Origin: Proteobacteria bacterium UBA6492
GTDB taxonomy: Bacteria; Pseudomonadota; Gammaproteobacteria; UBA6429; Thiohalophilaceae
NCBI GenBank assembly: GCA_002436485.1
Contig: DJMK01000120.1
Span: 5,136 to 13,538 of the forward strand
Reading direction: 5' to 3'
Length of the DNA stretch: 8,403 nucleotides
Under the pieces are notes generated by a model, which had not been told where the DNA came from, did not search any database, and was given only the letters and a program-made list of their open reading frames with translations. This document shows positions 1 through 6,820 of the stretch, one piece after another. The stretch's first letter is position 1. The number at the start of each line of letters is the position of its first letter. A program made the translations under genes and the position numbers.

Positions 1-1452
1 GACAAGGCGCATGCGGCTTTTCGTGAGAAACGCCTGACCTGCCGACAGCTAGTTGAACATTACATTACGCGTATCAAAACCTACGATCAGCCAGAGCACT
101 TAAACGCCGTCATTTATATCAATACAAACGCGATCAAACGCGCAACGGAACTGGACAGGAAATTTAATAGCAGCGGAACATTGCGCAGATTGCATTGTGT
201 TCCTGTGATCGTGAAAGATAACATCGCCACGCAAGGCATGCCGACCGAAGCGGGCTCAAAGGCATTAAAAGGATTCATACCAACGAGCGATGCGCAAATC
301 ATCAGCCTGTTACGATCTGAAGATGCGATCATACTTGCCAAAACAAATATGGATGAATGGGCCTTCAGTCCTTATCACACGATTAGTTCAACGCACGGTG
401 AAACCCGTAATGCCTATAACAGGAATATTGTGCCAGGTGGTTCCAGTGGCGGTAGCGCATCGGCAATTGCTGCCAATCTTGGTCTCGTCGGCCTGGGTAC
501 CAGCACCGGTTCGTCAATACGTGGGCCAGCGGCCCATTCATCACTGGTTGGTTTGCGGCCAACGCTGGGAACGGTGAGTAACAAGGGAATTGTCCCATTG
601 TTAAGAAACAGGGACATCGCCGGCCCGATGACGCGTACTGTAAAAGATGCGGCAATCGTTTTATCAGCTATGGTAAACGCAGGATCACAGACCAGTTCAT
701 CCTGGACTGCTGACCTGGCCGGTTTATTTAAAAAGCTTGATCAGCCAGCCACAACGACCTTGAAAGGCGTTCGCCTGGGTGTGGCACGGCAAGTATACGA
801 CACACCCACAGCCGATTTTGAAGTCATGGAAATTATGGACAGGGCGATCGCGGATTTGCAAAAAGCCGGTGCTGTCATTGTTGATCCCTTTGTTATCGAA
901 GATTACAGCTCGTTAAGGCAGCAGGCGGTCTTTTGCAGTCGTATGTATTTTGATCTGGGAAACTTTTTAACAACAATTGGCGGTAATCCACCTATTAGCA
1001 GCTTCGATGATGTGGTCAGGAATAAAAACTATCTTACACATAACCAGTACTTTATTGACTGGGTAATGAAGCAAACAGGTCATCCTGCTAAACAACAACC
1101 ACCTTGTGGCGATGTTAATCTCGATCCGCGACGCAAGCGTTTGCACGATGCAGTATCTCGGGCCATGAATAAATACGCGGTAGATGCCATCATTTATCCG
1201 TCCTGGAGCAATCCGGCCCGGGAAATCGGTGACATGCAAACGCCGCATGGTGATAACAACCAGAGTATCTCGCCGCACACCGGTCAGCCGGCGATAACGG
1301 TACCCATGGGGTTCACAGAAGAAGGGTTACCGCTTGGTCTACAGTTGTTGGCACGTCAAAATAATGATCAAGTATTATTGCTGTATGCCAATGCGTATGA
1401 AAAATTAACACGGCACAGGAAAGCTCCTGTTGGTTATGGTGCAGGGGATTAA
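1..1452 (+). CDS. Amidase-signature family hydrolase, 5' end outside window
   Basis: The frame is open from base 1 to the TAA at 1450-1452, giving 483 residues; the first visible residues (DKAHAAFREKRLTCRQLVEHY) already match the helical start of amidases, so only a short N-terminus, perhaps with a signal peptide, is missing. The Ser-cisSer-Lys triad of the family is present: Lys at 214-216 (VIVKDN), the bridging Ser at 442-444 in GGSSGGSA, and the nucleophile Ser at 514-516 in GTSTGSSIRGPAA, 24 residues after the bridging Ser as in fatty acid amide hydrolase. The C-terminal block TGQPAITVPMGF is typical. The family hydrolyses C-N amide bonds; the substrate cannot be told. It is unlikely to be GatA: gatB/gatC are absent here, and the GatA-type SDTGGS is STGSS. 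It ends 10 bp from the convergent DUF3108 gene with no visible terminator between them. Confidence 0.93.
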   Translation, partial: DKAHAAFREKRLTCRQLVEHYITRIKTYDQPEHLNAVIYINTNAIKRATELDRKFNSSGTLRRLHCVPVIVKDNIATQGMPTEAGSKALKGFIPTSDAQIISLLRSEDAIILAKTNMDEWAFSPYHTISSTHGETRNAYNRNIVPGGSSGGSASAIAANLGLVGLGTSTGSSIRGPAAHSSLVGLRPTLGTVSNKGIVPLLRNRDIAGPMTRTVKDAAIVLSAMVNAGSQTSSSWTADLAGLFKKLDQPATTTLKGVRLGVARQVYDTPTADFEVMEIMDRAIADLQKAGAVIVDPFVIEDYSSLRQQAVFCSRMYFDLGNFLTTIGGNPPISSFDDVVRNKNYLTHNQYFIDWVMKQTGHPAKQQPPCGDVNLDPRRKRLHDAVSRAMNKYAVDAIIYPSWSNPAREIGDMQTPHGDNNQSISPHTGQPAITVPMGFTEEGLPLGLQLLARQNNDQVLLLYANAYEKLTRHRKAPVGYGAGD

Positions 1453-1462
1453 TTATCAGTTC

Positions 1463-2170
1463 TTAGCGTATGAGTTTGTTTAATAGCAATACGATTTCAT
1501 CTCCGTCACTTTCGATGCGCTGCACCTTGACGGGGAGATAACTCATGTTTTTATCGCACCAAAATATGTATTTACGCCCCTTGGAAGTGACATCGCTTTC
1601 CAGCTTTATCGTCATGTATTTCCCAAGATCGGTTTCTACCTCTTCCTGTCCGGTTATTTTTATCTTGTAGGTTTCAACACCCTTGCGACTCGCAATATCG
1701 TAAGTAACGGATTTTTTACCCCGCAGCAAGTCCATCATTAGCTGAACCTGAAAACCAAAAAGTTCCTGTGTGCCAGGTTTGATACTATGATTCTTGTTAT
1801 CGTATGTGCTGAGTAGTTGGTTATTTTTCCAGTCGAATTCCAATTTATAGAATTTTTCTTCTTTACCGCCAGTCTGGTGATAGGTATACACTTGTGGAAC
1901 GAGGAGGTTCTGCTTAATTGTAAGATGGCTTGTCTCTATGACCTGATCTGAAACAAATAGTGAGACAACACCTTTTGGTATAGTATGTGATTTGAGATCA
2001 ACATTACCATTCGTATCGCGCATCATGCTGCGAATTGCAATACCAAGATACATTTCATTTTTTGATACCTCATACTCAACGGTATAACCTTTATCAAGTA
2101 AACCGGCGCGCACGACGGATATTGGCAGCAATAAAAAAAGAATGAGTAAGATGTGTGTGTGACGAAACAT
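1463..2170 (-). CDS. Secreted DUF3108-domain protein of unknown function
   Basis: A 235-residue protein with a clear N-terminal signal peptide: basic MFRH, a hydrophobic run of about 15 residues, then a V-R-A cleavage site near residue 22. The mature part is mostly beta-strand-like, with blocks that I recognise as DUF3108 (GYTVEYEVSKNEMYLG, KLEFDWKNN, GVETYKIKITGQEEVETDLGKYMTIKL, IFWCDKNMSYLPVKVQ). Function is unknown; the protein should be periplasmic or outer-membrane associated. I chose the ATG at 2170-2168 because it gives a compact signal peptide. An in-frame ATG at 2212-2210 would add 14 residues and overlap purN by 14 bp; neither start has a good Shine-Dalgarno. It follows purN on the same strand, an order I recall from other gammaproteobacteria. 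Its base composition is visibly more AT-rich than purM and purN (about 40% GC in six sampled 60-base lines). Confidence 0.85.
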   Translation of the reverse strand: MFRHTHILLILFLLLPISVVRAGLLDKGYTVEYEVSKNEMYLGIAIRSMMRDTNGNVDLKSHTIPKGVVSLFVSDQVIETSHLTIKQNLLVPQVYTYHQTGGKEEKFYKLEFDWKNNQLLSTYDNKNHSIKPGTQELFGFQVQLMMDLLRGKKSVTYDIASRKGVETYKIKITGQEEVETDLGKYMTIKLESDVTSKGRKYIFWCDKNMSYLPVKVQRIESDGDEIVLLLNKLIR

Positions 2171-2176
2171 ATAAAA

Positions 2177-2182
2177 ATTATA
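2177..2182 (-). promoter_or_regulatory. Possible -10 hexamer just before the DUF3108 start
   Basis: A perfect TATAAT on the minus strand ends 6 bases before the ATG at 2170. If used, transcription would start at or within a base or two of the start codon and the message would be leaderless, which fits the absence of a ribosome binding site. No convincing -35 is seen: TTGATT lies upstream but only 14 bases away. The stretch is AT-rich, so the match may be chance. Confidence 0.3.
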
Positions 2183-2198
2183 GTTAGTTTTTACTGAA

Positions 2199-2864
2199 TC
2201 AATGCTGAACATCTAGTGCCAACTGCGTTTCTTCCTTTGTAATTGGCCGTTGTTGATATAAAACAGTCTGTCCCTGCAGCATAACCTCGCCGGAGATGAT
2301 GCGACGAATCGCCTCAGGATAAAGTTGGTGTTCGATCTCATGGACTCGCTGCTGAAGTTGTTCAGGTTTATCATTTTCAAATACCGGCACAGCAGCCTGT
2401 AATATTACCGGCCCACTGTCCAGCTCTGGCGTGACATAATGTACTGAGGCACCATGCTCGCTGTCTCCAGCATCGAGTACACGTCGGTGGGTGTCAAGCC
2501 CCTGGTATTTAGGTAACAGGGAAGGGTGAATATTGATGAGTTTGCCAAGGTAATGATTGACAAACTTGTCAGTGAGTATGCGCATGAAGCCGGCCAGGAC
2601 CACCAGGTCAGGCCGGTGTTCATCGATTTTTTGCATCAGGGCTTCATCAAAGGATTCTCGCGATTCGAACTCGGCATGATCAATGGTGATTGCTGGGATG
2701 TTTGCTGTACGTGCACGTTCTAAACCAAACGCGTCATTGCGATTGCTGATGACAGCACAAATTCGCGCATCGAGCGTGCCGGCCTTCACCTGGTCAATAA
2801 TGGCTTGCAGGTTGCTGCCATTTCCAGAAATTAGCACAACCAGATTAAACGCCTTTTCCGGCAT
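2199..2864 (-). CDS. purN: Phosphoribosylglycinamide formyltransferase PurN
   Basis: Transfers the formyl group of 10-formyltetrahydrofolate to glycinamide ribonucleotide (GAR) giving formyl-GAR, the third step of de novo purine synthesis, in the cytoplasm. The 221 residues match the family length (E. coli 212). Visible are the phosphate-binding loop LISGNGSN (residues 11-18), the folate-side strand LAGFMRIL (90-97) and the catalytic residues Asn111 and His113 in INIHPSLLPKYQG and Asp149 in PELDSGPV, equivalent to E. coli Asn106, His108 and Asp144. The ATG shares one base with the purM stop (TAATG), so translation is probably coupled to purM; only a weak GAG lies upstream. This is GAR transformylase of the folate-dependent type, not the formate-using PurT, which is longer and of the ATP-grasp fold. 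Confidence 0.97.
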   Translation of the reverse strand: MPEKAFNLVVLISGNGSNLQAIIDQVKAGTLDARICAVISNRNDAFGLERARTANIPAITIDHAEFESRESFDEALMQKIDEHRPDLVVLAGFMRILTDKFVNHYLGKLINIHPSLLPKYQGLDTHRRVLDAGDSEHGASVHYVTPELDSGPVILQAAVPVFENDKPEQLQQRVHEIEHQLYPEAIRRIISGEVMLQGQTVLYQQRPITKEETQLALDVQH

Positions 2865-3931
2865 TAGCCGTTCTCGATGGTGACTTCGGGTGTGCCTTTG
2901 CCAGCAGTAATCTGCCCAATCACGACGGCTTCCAGTTCTTGCGACTGCAAGTGGGAAAGGCAGGTTTCAACATCCTTTTCATCAATGATTAGTGTCATCC
3001 CGATACCACAGTTAAAAGTTCGGTACATCTCGTTTTTGGCTACGTTTCCCTGTTGTTGTAGCCAGTCAAACACCGGCGGGGGTGTCCAGCTTGCCGCGTC
3101 AATGACGGCGTGCGTGTCTTTAGGCATGACGCGCGGAATATTTTCCAGTAAGCCGCCGCCGGTGATATGTGCGAGTGCATGTACATCGATCTTTTCAAAC
3201 AGGGACAGGAGTGGTTTGACGTAAATACGGGTTGGTGCCAGCAAGACATCCCCCAGCGCCTGGCCATGAAAGTCGGATGACAGGTCCGCGTTACTGTGCT
3301 GAATAATCTTGCGTACCAGTGAATAGCCATTAGAGTGCGGTCCGCTTGATGTAATGCCGATTAGGACATCACCGACTTTTACCTTGCTGCCATCGATGAC
3401 ACGGGATTTATCAACGACTCCGACACAGAAGCCGGCCAGGTCATAATCATCACCTTCGTACATGCCGGGCATTTCTGCCGTCTCGCCACCAATTAACGCA
3501 GCGCCAGCCAGCTCGCAACCTGCAGCAATACCCTTGATGACATCTGCGGCCGTGTCGACACTCAATGCACCGGTGGCGTAATAATCAAGAAAGAACAAGG
3601 GTTCCGCTCCCTGCACGATCAGATCATTGACACACATGGCTACCAGGTCGATACCGACGGTGTCGTGTTTGCCCATTTCGAGGGCCAGTTTGAGCTTGGT
3701 GCCAACCCCATCGGTACCGGCAACCAGTACGGGTGTTTGATATTTGCTCAAATCCAGCTCAAACAGGGCGCCAAAGCCGCCCAGACCACCCACTACTTCC
3801 GGGCGTAATGTTTGTCTTGCATAGGGTTTTATTTTATCAATCAGTGCATTGCCGGCATCAATATCAACACCGGCGTCACGATAACTCAGCCCCGGTTTAC
3901 TGGCCGGGCTATCAGATTTTTTGTGAGACAC
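2864..3931 (-). CDS. purM: Phosphoribosylformylglycinamidine cyclo-ligase PurM
   Basis: AIR synthetase: closes the imidazole ring of formylglycinamidine ribonucleotide with ATP to give aminoimidazole ribonucleotide, the fifth step of purine synthesis, in the cytoplasm. Its 355 residues compare with 345 in E. coli; about ten extra polar residues precede the conserved start SYRDAGVDIDAGN (16-28). Family landmarks in order: GGLGGFGALFEL (48-59), AGTDGVGTKLKLA (71-83), VNDLIVQGAEPLFFLDYYATG (101-121), IGGETAEMPGMY (147-158), GITSSGPHSNGYSL (192-205), HITGGGLLENIPR (255-267) and RTFNCGIGM (304-312). It starts with GTG at 3931-3929, six bases after a strong AAGGAG, and overlaps purN by one base at its end. 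It is the first gene of the leftward purM-purN-DUF3108 cluster and is divergent from the DUF2066 gene. No PurR-like palindrome is visible upstream. Confidence 0.98.
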   Translation of the reverse strand: MSHKKSDSPASKPGLSYRDAGVDIDAGNALIDKIKPYARQTLRPEVVGGLGGFGALFELDLSKYQTPVLVAGTDGVGTKLKLALEMGKHDTVGIDLVAMCVNDLIVQGAEPLFFLDYYATGALSVDTAADVIKGIAAGCELAGAALIGGETAEMPGMYEGDDYDLAGFCVGVVDKSRVIDGSKVKVGDVLIGITSSGPHSNGYSLVRKIIQHSNADLSSDFHGQALGDVLLAPTRIYVKPLLSLFEKIDVHALAHITGGGLLENIPRVMPKDTHAVIDAASWTPPPVFDWLQQQGNVAKNEMYRTFNCGIGMTLIIDEKDVETCLSHLQSQELEAVVIGQITAGKGTPEVTIENG

Positions 3932-4024
3932 TCACAACTCCTTGAAGATGCGCCTTTTTTGTGCGCGGGTAGTGGGTAATAATAGGGTAGTTTAACAATC
4001 TAACGACGAGCAGGGAATCAGCAG
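3932..4024. promoter_or_regulatory. Divergent promoter region, purM / DUF2066 gene
   Basis: The only substantial non-coding stretch in the window (93 bp) lies between the divergent starts of the two clusters, so promoters for both should sit here. For purM, a TATTAT on the minus strand (3984-3979, five of six matches to TATAAT) is a possible -10, but no good -35 is found 16-18 bases further up. No convincing sigma70 pair is seen for the rightward cluster. I looked for the PurR operator (ACGCAAACGTTTGCGT type) and saw none. A short GCGC/GCGC pairing around a run of T (about 3951-3966) would lie in the purM leader but is weak. Confidence 0.5.
3938..3943 (-). promoter_or_regulatory. Shine-Dalgarno of purM
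   Basis: AAGGAG on the minus strand, six bases before GTG at 3931-3929. It fixes this GTG as the purM start; an overlapping GTG at 3935-3933 is out of frame. It is the strongest ribosome binding site in the window, in line with purM leading its operon. Confidence 0.8.
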
Positions 4025-5200
4025 GTGAGCCAACCAGTTAATCAACAAATTCCGTCCAGTTTTAATCGCTTCATTTTTGCCCTGCTGTATTGTTGGGCTT
4101 TGTTTTTACCGGGCGCATCGGTTTATGCCGACAAGGTGCCACGGCTTTATGAAGCCAGTATCCCTGTGCATACGCAAAGCAGAGAGGAACGCAACGATGC
4201 TATACGCACCGCGTTTGCAGAAGTGCTGGTTCGCGTCTCGGGACGTGCCGATATCGTTAACGCGGACGAATTTCCTGCTGTAGCCACGGCGATTGACACG
4301 GCTACCCGTTATGCACAGCAATTTCGTTTCTACAAGGCAAACCCGGCACCCACCGATCCGGATAAACCCAAACTGGTCCTGTGGGTGCGTTTTGATGATA
4401 AGGCAATTAGTCGCTTGTTGCGCTCAAACCAGTTACCGGTATGGGGTGATACCCGACCCGCAACGCTGGTGTGGCTGGTTATCGATAATCGGGGTCAACG
4501 AACCCTGATTGGTAATGACACCAAGGATGCCAGTAAGACATTAATCAGTGAGCAAGCGCAGTTGCGTGGGCTGCCTCTGCGGTTTCCCTTGCTCGACCTG
4601 ACAGATCGACAAAATCTGAATGTCAGTGATGTGTGGGGGAACTTCGAGTCTACAATTCTGCATGCGTCACAACGCTACAAGACAGAAGCAGTGCTGGTTG
4701 GCCGGGTATACCAGGGATACAGTGGTTCCTGGACAGGACGCTGGTCTTTGTATTCTGACGGTCGACGACAGGACTGGTCGCTCACCGAAACAGAGTTGGC
4801 CGCGGTGTTGATGCCAGGTATCGATAAAACGGCAGAAGCACTGGCAGTGCGTTATGCCCAGGTCGGGCAGACCGAGGATAACGAAGTGCTGGTACTGGTG
4901 AAGGACATCAGGGGATTACCTGATTACAACCGCACGGTTAAATACCTGCAGGAATTGTCACATGTCAGCAAGGTTAATACCTACCAGGTCGAGCAGAACA
5001 GTGCGTTGTTTCGGGTAACTGCCGCTGGTGGTCGATTAACGCTGGCACGATCCGTTTCACTGGGTGATGTGCTAATGGCCGAGGATGTAAGTAGCGTACC
5101 TGTAACGGAGACGATACTTCCTGCTGGCGAAAAGCAAGAAACTGCCAAAACTGCTTTCACACCGCTACTTCCTGATTTGACCTATCGGCTGGTACCTTGA
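4025..5200 (+). CDS. Exported DUF2066-domain protein of unknown function
   Basis: A 391-residue protein that I recognise as DUF2066. The signal peptide has a 15-residue N-region with Arg15, a hydrophobic core (FIFALLYCWALFLPG) and a V-Y-A cleavage site near residue 35. Family blocks follow: ASIPVHTQSREERNDAIRTA with AEVLVRVSGRADI (about 44-80), the YAQQFRFY region, LVLWVRFDDKAISRLLRSNQLPVWGDTRPATLVWL (about 119-153), LRGLPLRFPLLDLTD and SDVWGNFE, and a final domain with LVLVKDIRGLPDYNRTVKYLQEL. The protein should act in the periplasm or cell envelope; its biochemical role is not known. It starts with GTG and has only a loose AGGG nine bases upstream. It leads the rightward cluster and its stop overlaps the next gene's start by four bases. 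DUF2066 genes beside purM are, to my knowledge, common in gammaproteobacteria. Confidence 0.88.
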   Translation: MSQPVNQQIPSSFNRFIFALLYCWALFLPGASVYADKVPRLYEASIPVHTQSREERNDAIRTAFAEVLVRVSGRADIVNADEFPAVATAIDTATRYAQQFRFYKANPAPTDPDKPKLVLWVRFDDKAISRLLRSNQLPVWGDTRPATLVWLVIDNRGQRTLIGNDTKDASKTLISEQAQLRGLPLRFPLLDLTDRQNLNVSDVWGNFESTILHASQRYKTEAVLVGRVYQGYSGSWTGRWSLYSDGRRQDWSLTETELAAVLMPGIDKTAEALAVRYAQVGQTEDNEVLVLVKDIRGLPDYNRTVKYLQELSHVSKVNTYQVEQNSALFRVTAAGGRLTLARSVSLGDVLMAEDVSSVPVTETILPAGEKQETAKTAFTPLLPDLTYRLVP

Positions 5201-5766
5201 AATCGCTGCCTAATATTATCAGCGTTTTGCGCATCCTGTTGGTAATACCAACAGTGTATTTCCTTAATACGCATCAGTACGCCAATGCATTACTGGTATT
5301 CCTGATTGCGGGCTTATCTGATGGCCTGGATGGTTACCTGGCTCGGAAATTTGGCTGGATAACACGGCTGGGAAGTTTTCTGGACCCAATGGGTGACAAG
5401 TTGTTAATGACCGCAAGTTATTTCATGTTGGGATATCTAGGTCATTTACCTGTCTGGTTAGTTGCGCTAGTCATCGGCCGTGATGTTGTGATTGTGCTGG
5501 GTGCACTGGCCTACCGCTTGCTGGTACAGGACATCACCATGCAACCCCTTCTGATCAGCAAAATCAATACCGCCTGCCAGATTTTTCTTGTGTTACTCAT
5601 GATTTATGACCTGTCAAACATACCCGGTGCTGCACATGTCCCGGCCTGGGCAAGTTTGAGCATGGTCTACATTGTGGCTGTAACAACTATCCTTAGCGGT
5701 ATCAGTTATATATTTATCTGGGCGCAACGGGCACGCAATGAAATCGGTAAAGGAACAGAAACATGA
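5197..5766 (+). CDS. CDP-alcohol phosphatidyltransferase, PgsA-like
   Basis: An integral membrane enzyme of 189 residues that joins a CDP-activated lipid (or alcohol) to an alcohol, releasing CMP. The family signature D-G-x2-A-R-x8-G-x3-D-x3-D is perfect: Asp45-Gly46, Ala49-Arg50, Gly59, Asp63 and Asp67, with the usual extra Asp42 before it. The N-terminus SLPNIISVLRILLVIP and the length resemble PgsA, which makes phosphatidylglycerolphosphate from CDP-diacylglycerol and glycerol-3-phosphate. However, gammaproteobacterial pgsA is usually beside uvrC, so this may be a second paralogue with another acceptor; I leave the symbol empty. The chosen start is TTG at 5197, overlapping the DUF2066 stop (TTGA); no ATG or GTG fits before the conserved LPN block, and no clear Shine-Dalgarno is present, so coupling is likely. 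It ends in an ATGA overlap with the permease gene. Confidence 0.88.
   Translation: MKSLPNIISVLRILLVIPTVYFLNTHQYANALLVFLIAGLSDGLDGYLARKFGWITRLGSFLDPMGDKLLMTASYFMLGYLGHLPVWLVALVIGRDVVIVLGALAYRLLVQDITMQPLLISKINTACQIFLVLLMIYDLSNIPGAAHVPAWASLSMVYIVAVTTILSGISYIFIWAQRARNEIGKGTET
5236..5254. repeat. Perfect 8-bp inverted repeat with 3-base loop
   Basis: CTGTTGGT, AAT, ACCAACAG: the two arms are exact reverse complements. It lies inside the phosphatidyltransferase gene, 39 bases after its TTG start, over codons of the first membrane helix (LLVIPTV). As RNA it would form a compact hairpin. There is no T-run after it, so it is not a normal terminator. It may affect translation or be a chance palindrome. 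Confidence 0.45.
5749..5754 (+). promoter_or_regulatory. Shine-Dalgarno of the AI-2E/PerM permease gene
   Basis: AAAGGA lies eight bases before the ATG at 5763, inside the last codons of the phosphatidyltransferase gene. It supports this ATG, which overlaps the upstream stop as ATGA, and suggests the permease has its own initiation as well as coupling. Confidence 0.65.
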
Positions 5767-6812
5767 CGGCGTCTAATAAATGGTATGTGCTGATAGTAGT
5801 GGCATTTATTGGTTTGCTGCTTTATTTGCTGGCTCCGGTACTGACGCCATTCATGATGGCAGCGATCTTTGCCTATATCGGTGATCCGCTTGTTGATCGG
5901 CTTGAAACGGTAAAGGTACCCAGAACCCTCGCAGTAGTTATTGTTTTCGTTGTTCTGAGTACGATTGCAGTGCTGGCTTTAATTATTTTAGTTCCAATGA
6001 TTGAGAAACAGGTCGTTATATTGGGTAAACAGATACCCGGGTATGTCGAAGCCATCCAGACCAACCTGATTCCATGGTTAAACAGCAAGTTTGGTTTATC
6101 ACTCGAACTGGACCTGGGCGCGATCAAACAATCAGTACAGGAATCATGGAAACAGGCAGGTGGTGTTGCTACTACTGCTATCAGCTATGTTACCCGTTCC
6201 GGTGCGGTGCTGGCGGGCTGGCTTGTAAACCTGTTGTTGATTCCGGTGGTCACCTTCTACCTGTTACGTGACTGGGATATTTTGATAGCACGAATTGGTG
6301 AGCTTGTGCCACGTAAACATCTGCCGGTTGTCAGCCGGCTGGCCAAATCATCGGACGAAGTACTGGGTTCTTTCCTGCGCGGGCAAATGCTGGTCATGTT
6401 GTCACTGGCGATAATTTATAGTGTCGGTTTGTGGATCATCGGTCTTGACCTGGCCTTGCTGGGTGGATTGATTGCGGGCATTGTCAGTTTTGTGCCTTAC
6501 CTGGGTTTTATTGTTGGCATTTTATTTGCCGGTATTGCAGCTATTATGCAATTCCAGGATCTGATTCATTTATTCTATGTCGCCATCGTGTTTGGTATCG
6601 GTCAAATGGTTGAAGGCATGTTCCTGACGCCTAACCTGGTTGGTGATCGTATCGGACTACACCCGGTGGCTGTTATTTTTGCAGTGCTTGCCGGTGGCCA
6701 GTTATTCGGATTCCTGGGTGTGTTGCTGGCATTGCCAGTTGCCGCAGTTATCGCGGTGATCATCAGGTATGTCCATGAGTGTTATGTTGATAGTTCAATG
6801 TATTCCGGCTAG
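5763..6812 (+). CDS. AI-2E/PerM-family membrane transporter
   Basis: A polytopic inner-membrane protein of 349 residues in the AI-2E transporter family (also called UPF0118), which includes TqsA and PerM of E. coli. Predicted membrane segments by eye: 7-37 as a hairpin, 54-79, 147-168, 205-227, 230-262, 265-287 and 300-340, with a hydrophilic, amphipathic stretch at about 80-145. Family signatures are FVPYLGFIVG (243-252) and the C-terminal PNLVGDRIGLHP (290-301) with GFLGVLLALPVAAV (316-329). Some members export autoinducer-2 or exchange Na+ or Li+ for protons, but most have no known substrate, so no transport role can be assigned. Its start overlaps the phosphatidyltransferase stop by four bases, and its TAG shares a base with a possible GTG start of hda. 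In E. coli perM is also close to hda, which supports a PerM-like assignment. Confidence 0.9.
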   Translation: MTASNKWYVLIVVAFIGLLLYLLAPVLTPFMMAAIFAYIGDPLVDRLETVKVPRTLAVVIVFVVLSTIAVLALIILVPMIEKQVVILGKQIPGYVEAIQTNLIPWLNSKFGLSLELDLGAIKQSVQESWKQAGGVATTAISYVTRSGAVLAGWLVNLLLIPVVTFYLLRDWDILIARIGELVPRKHLPVVSRLAKSSDEVLGSFLRGQMLVMLSLAIIYSVGLWIIGLDLALLGGLIAGIVSFVPYLGFIVGILFAGIAAIMQFQDLIHLFYVAIVFGIGQMVEGMFLTPNLVGDRIGLHPVAVIFAVLAGGQLFGFLGVLLALPVAAVIAVIIRYVHECYVDSSMYSG

Positions 6813-6820
6813 TGGTGGTT

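Noticed and set aside
522..536. TGGGCC-AGC-GGCCCA palindrome in the amidase gene
   Set aside because: Encodes conserved RGPAAH of the active-site region; a 6-bp stem in GC-rich coding sequence is easily chance.
967..1278. 103-residue minus-strand ORF inside the amidase gene
   Set aside because: It lies wholly opposite a well-conserved coding region, resembles no family and has no ribosome site; a shadow frame.
181..1452. TTG at 181 as the start of the amidase
   Set aside because: The frame is open back to base 1 and the upstream residues match the amidase N-terminal helix; starting at 181 would put the catalytic Lys only 12 residues from the end.
1453..1462. Bidirectional terminator between the amidase and DUF3108 genes
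   Set aside because: Only 10 bp, with no hairpin or T-run; neighbouring coding ends show no strong stem either.
2877..3224. 115-residue plus-strand ORF opposite purM
   Set aside because: Cysteine- and serine-rich low-complexity translation opposite highly conserved purM sequence; a shadow frame.
4838..4850. GCACT-GGC-AGTGC short palindrome in the DUF2066 gene
   Set aside because: Five-bp arms, no T-run, no partner copies; expected by chance in a window of this size.
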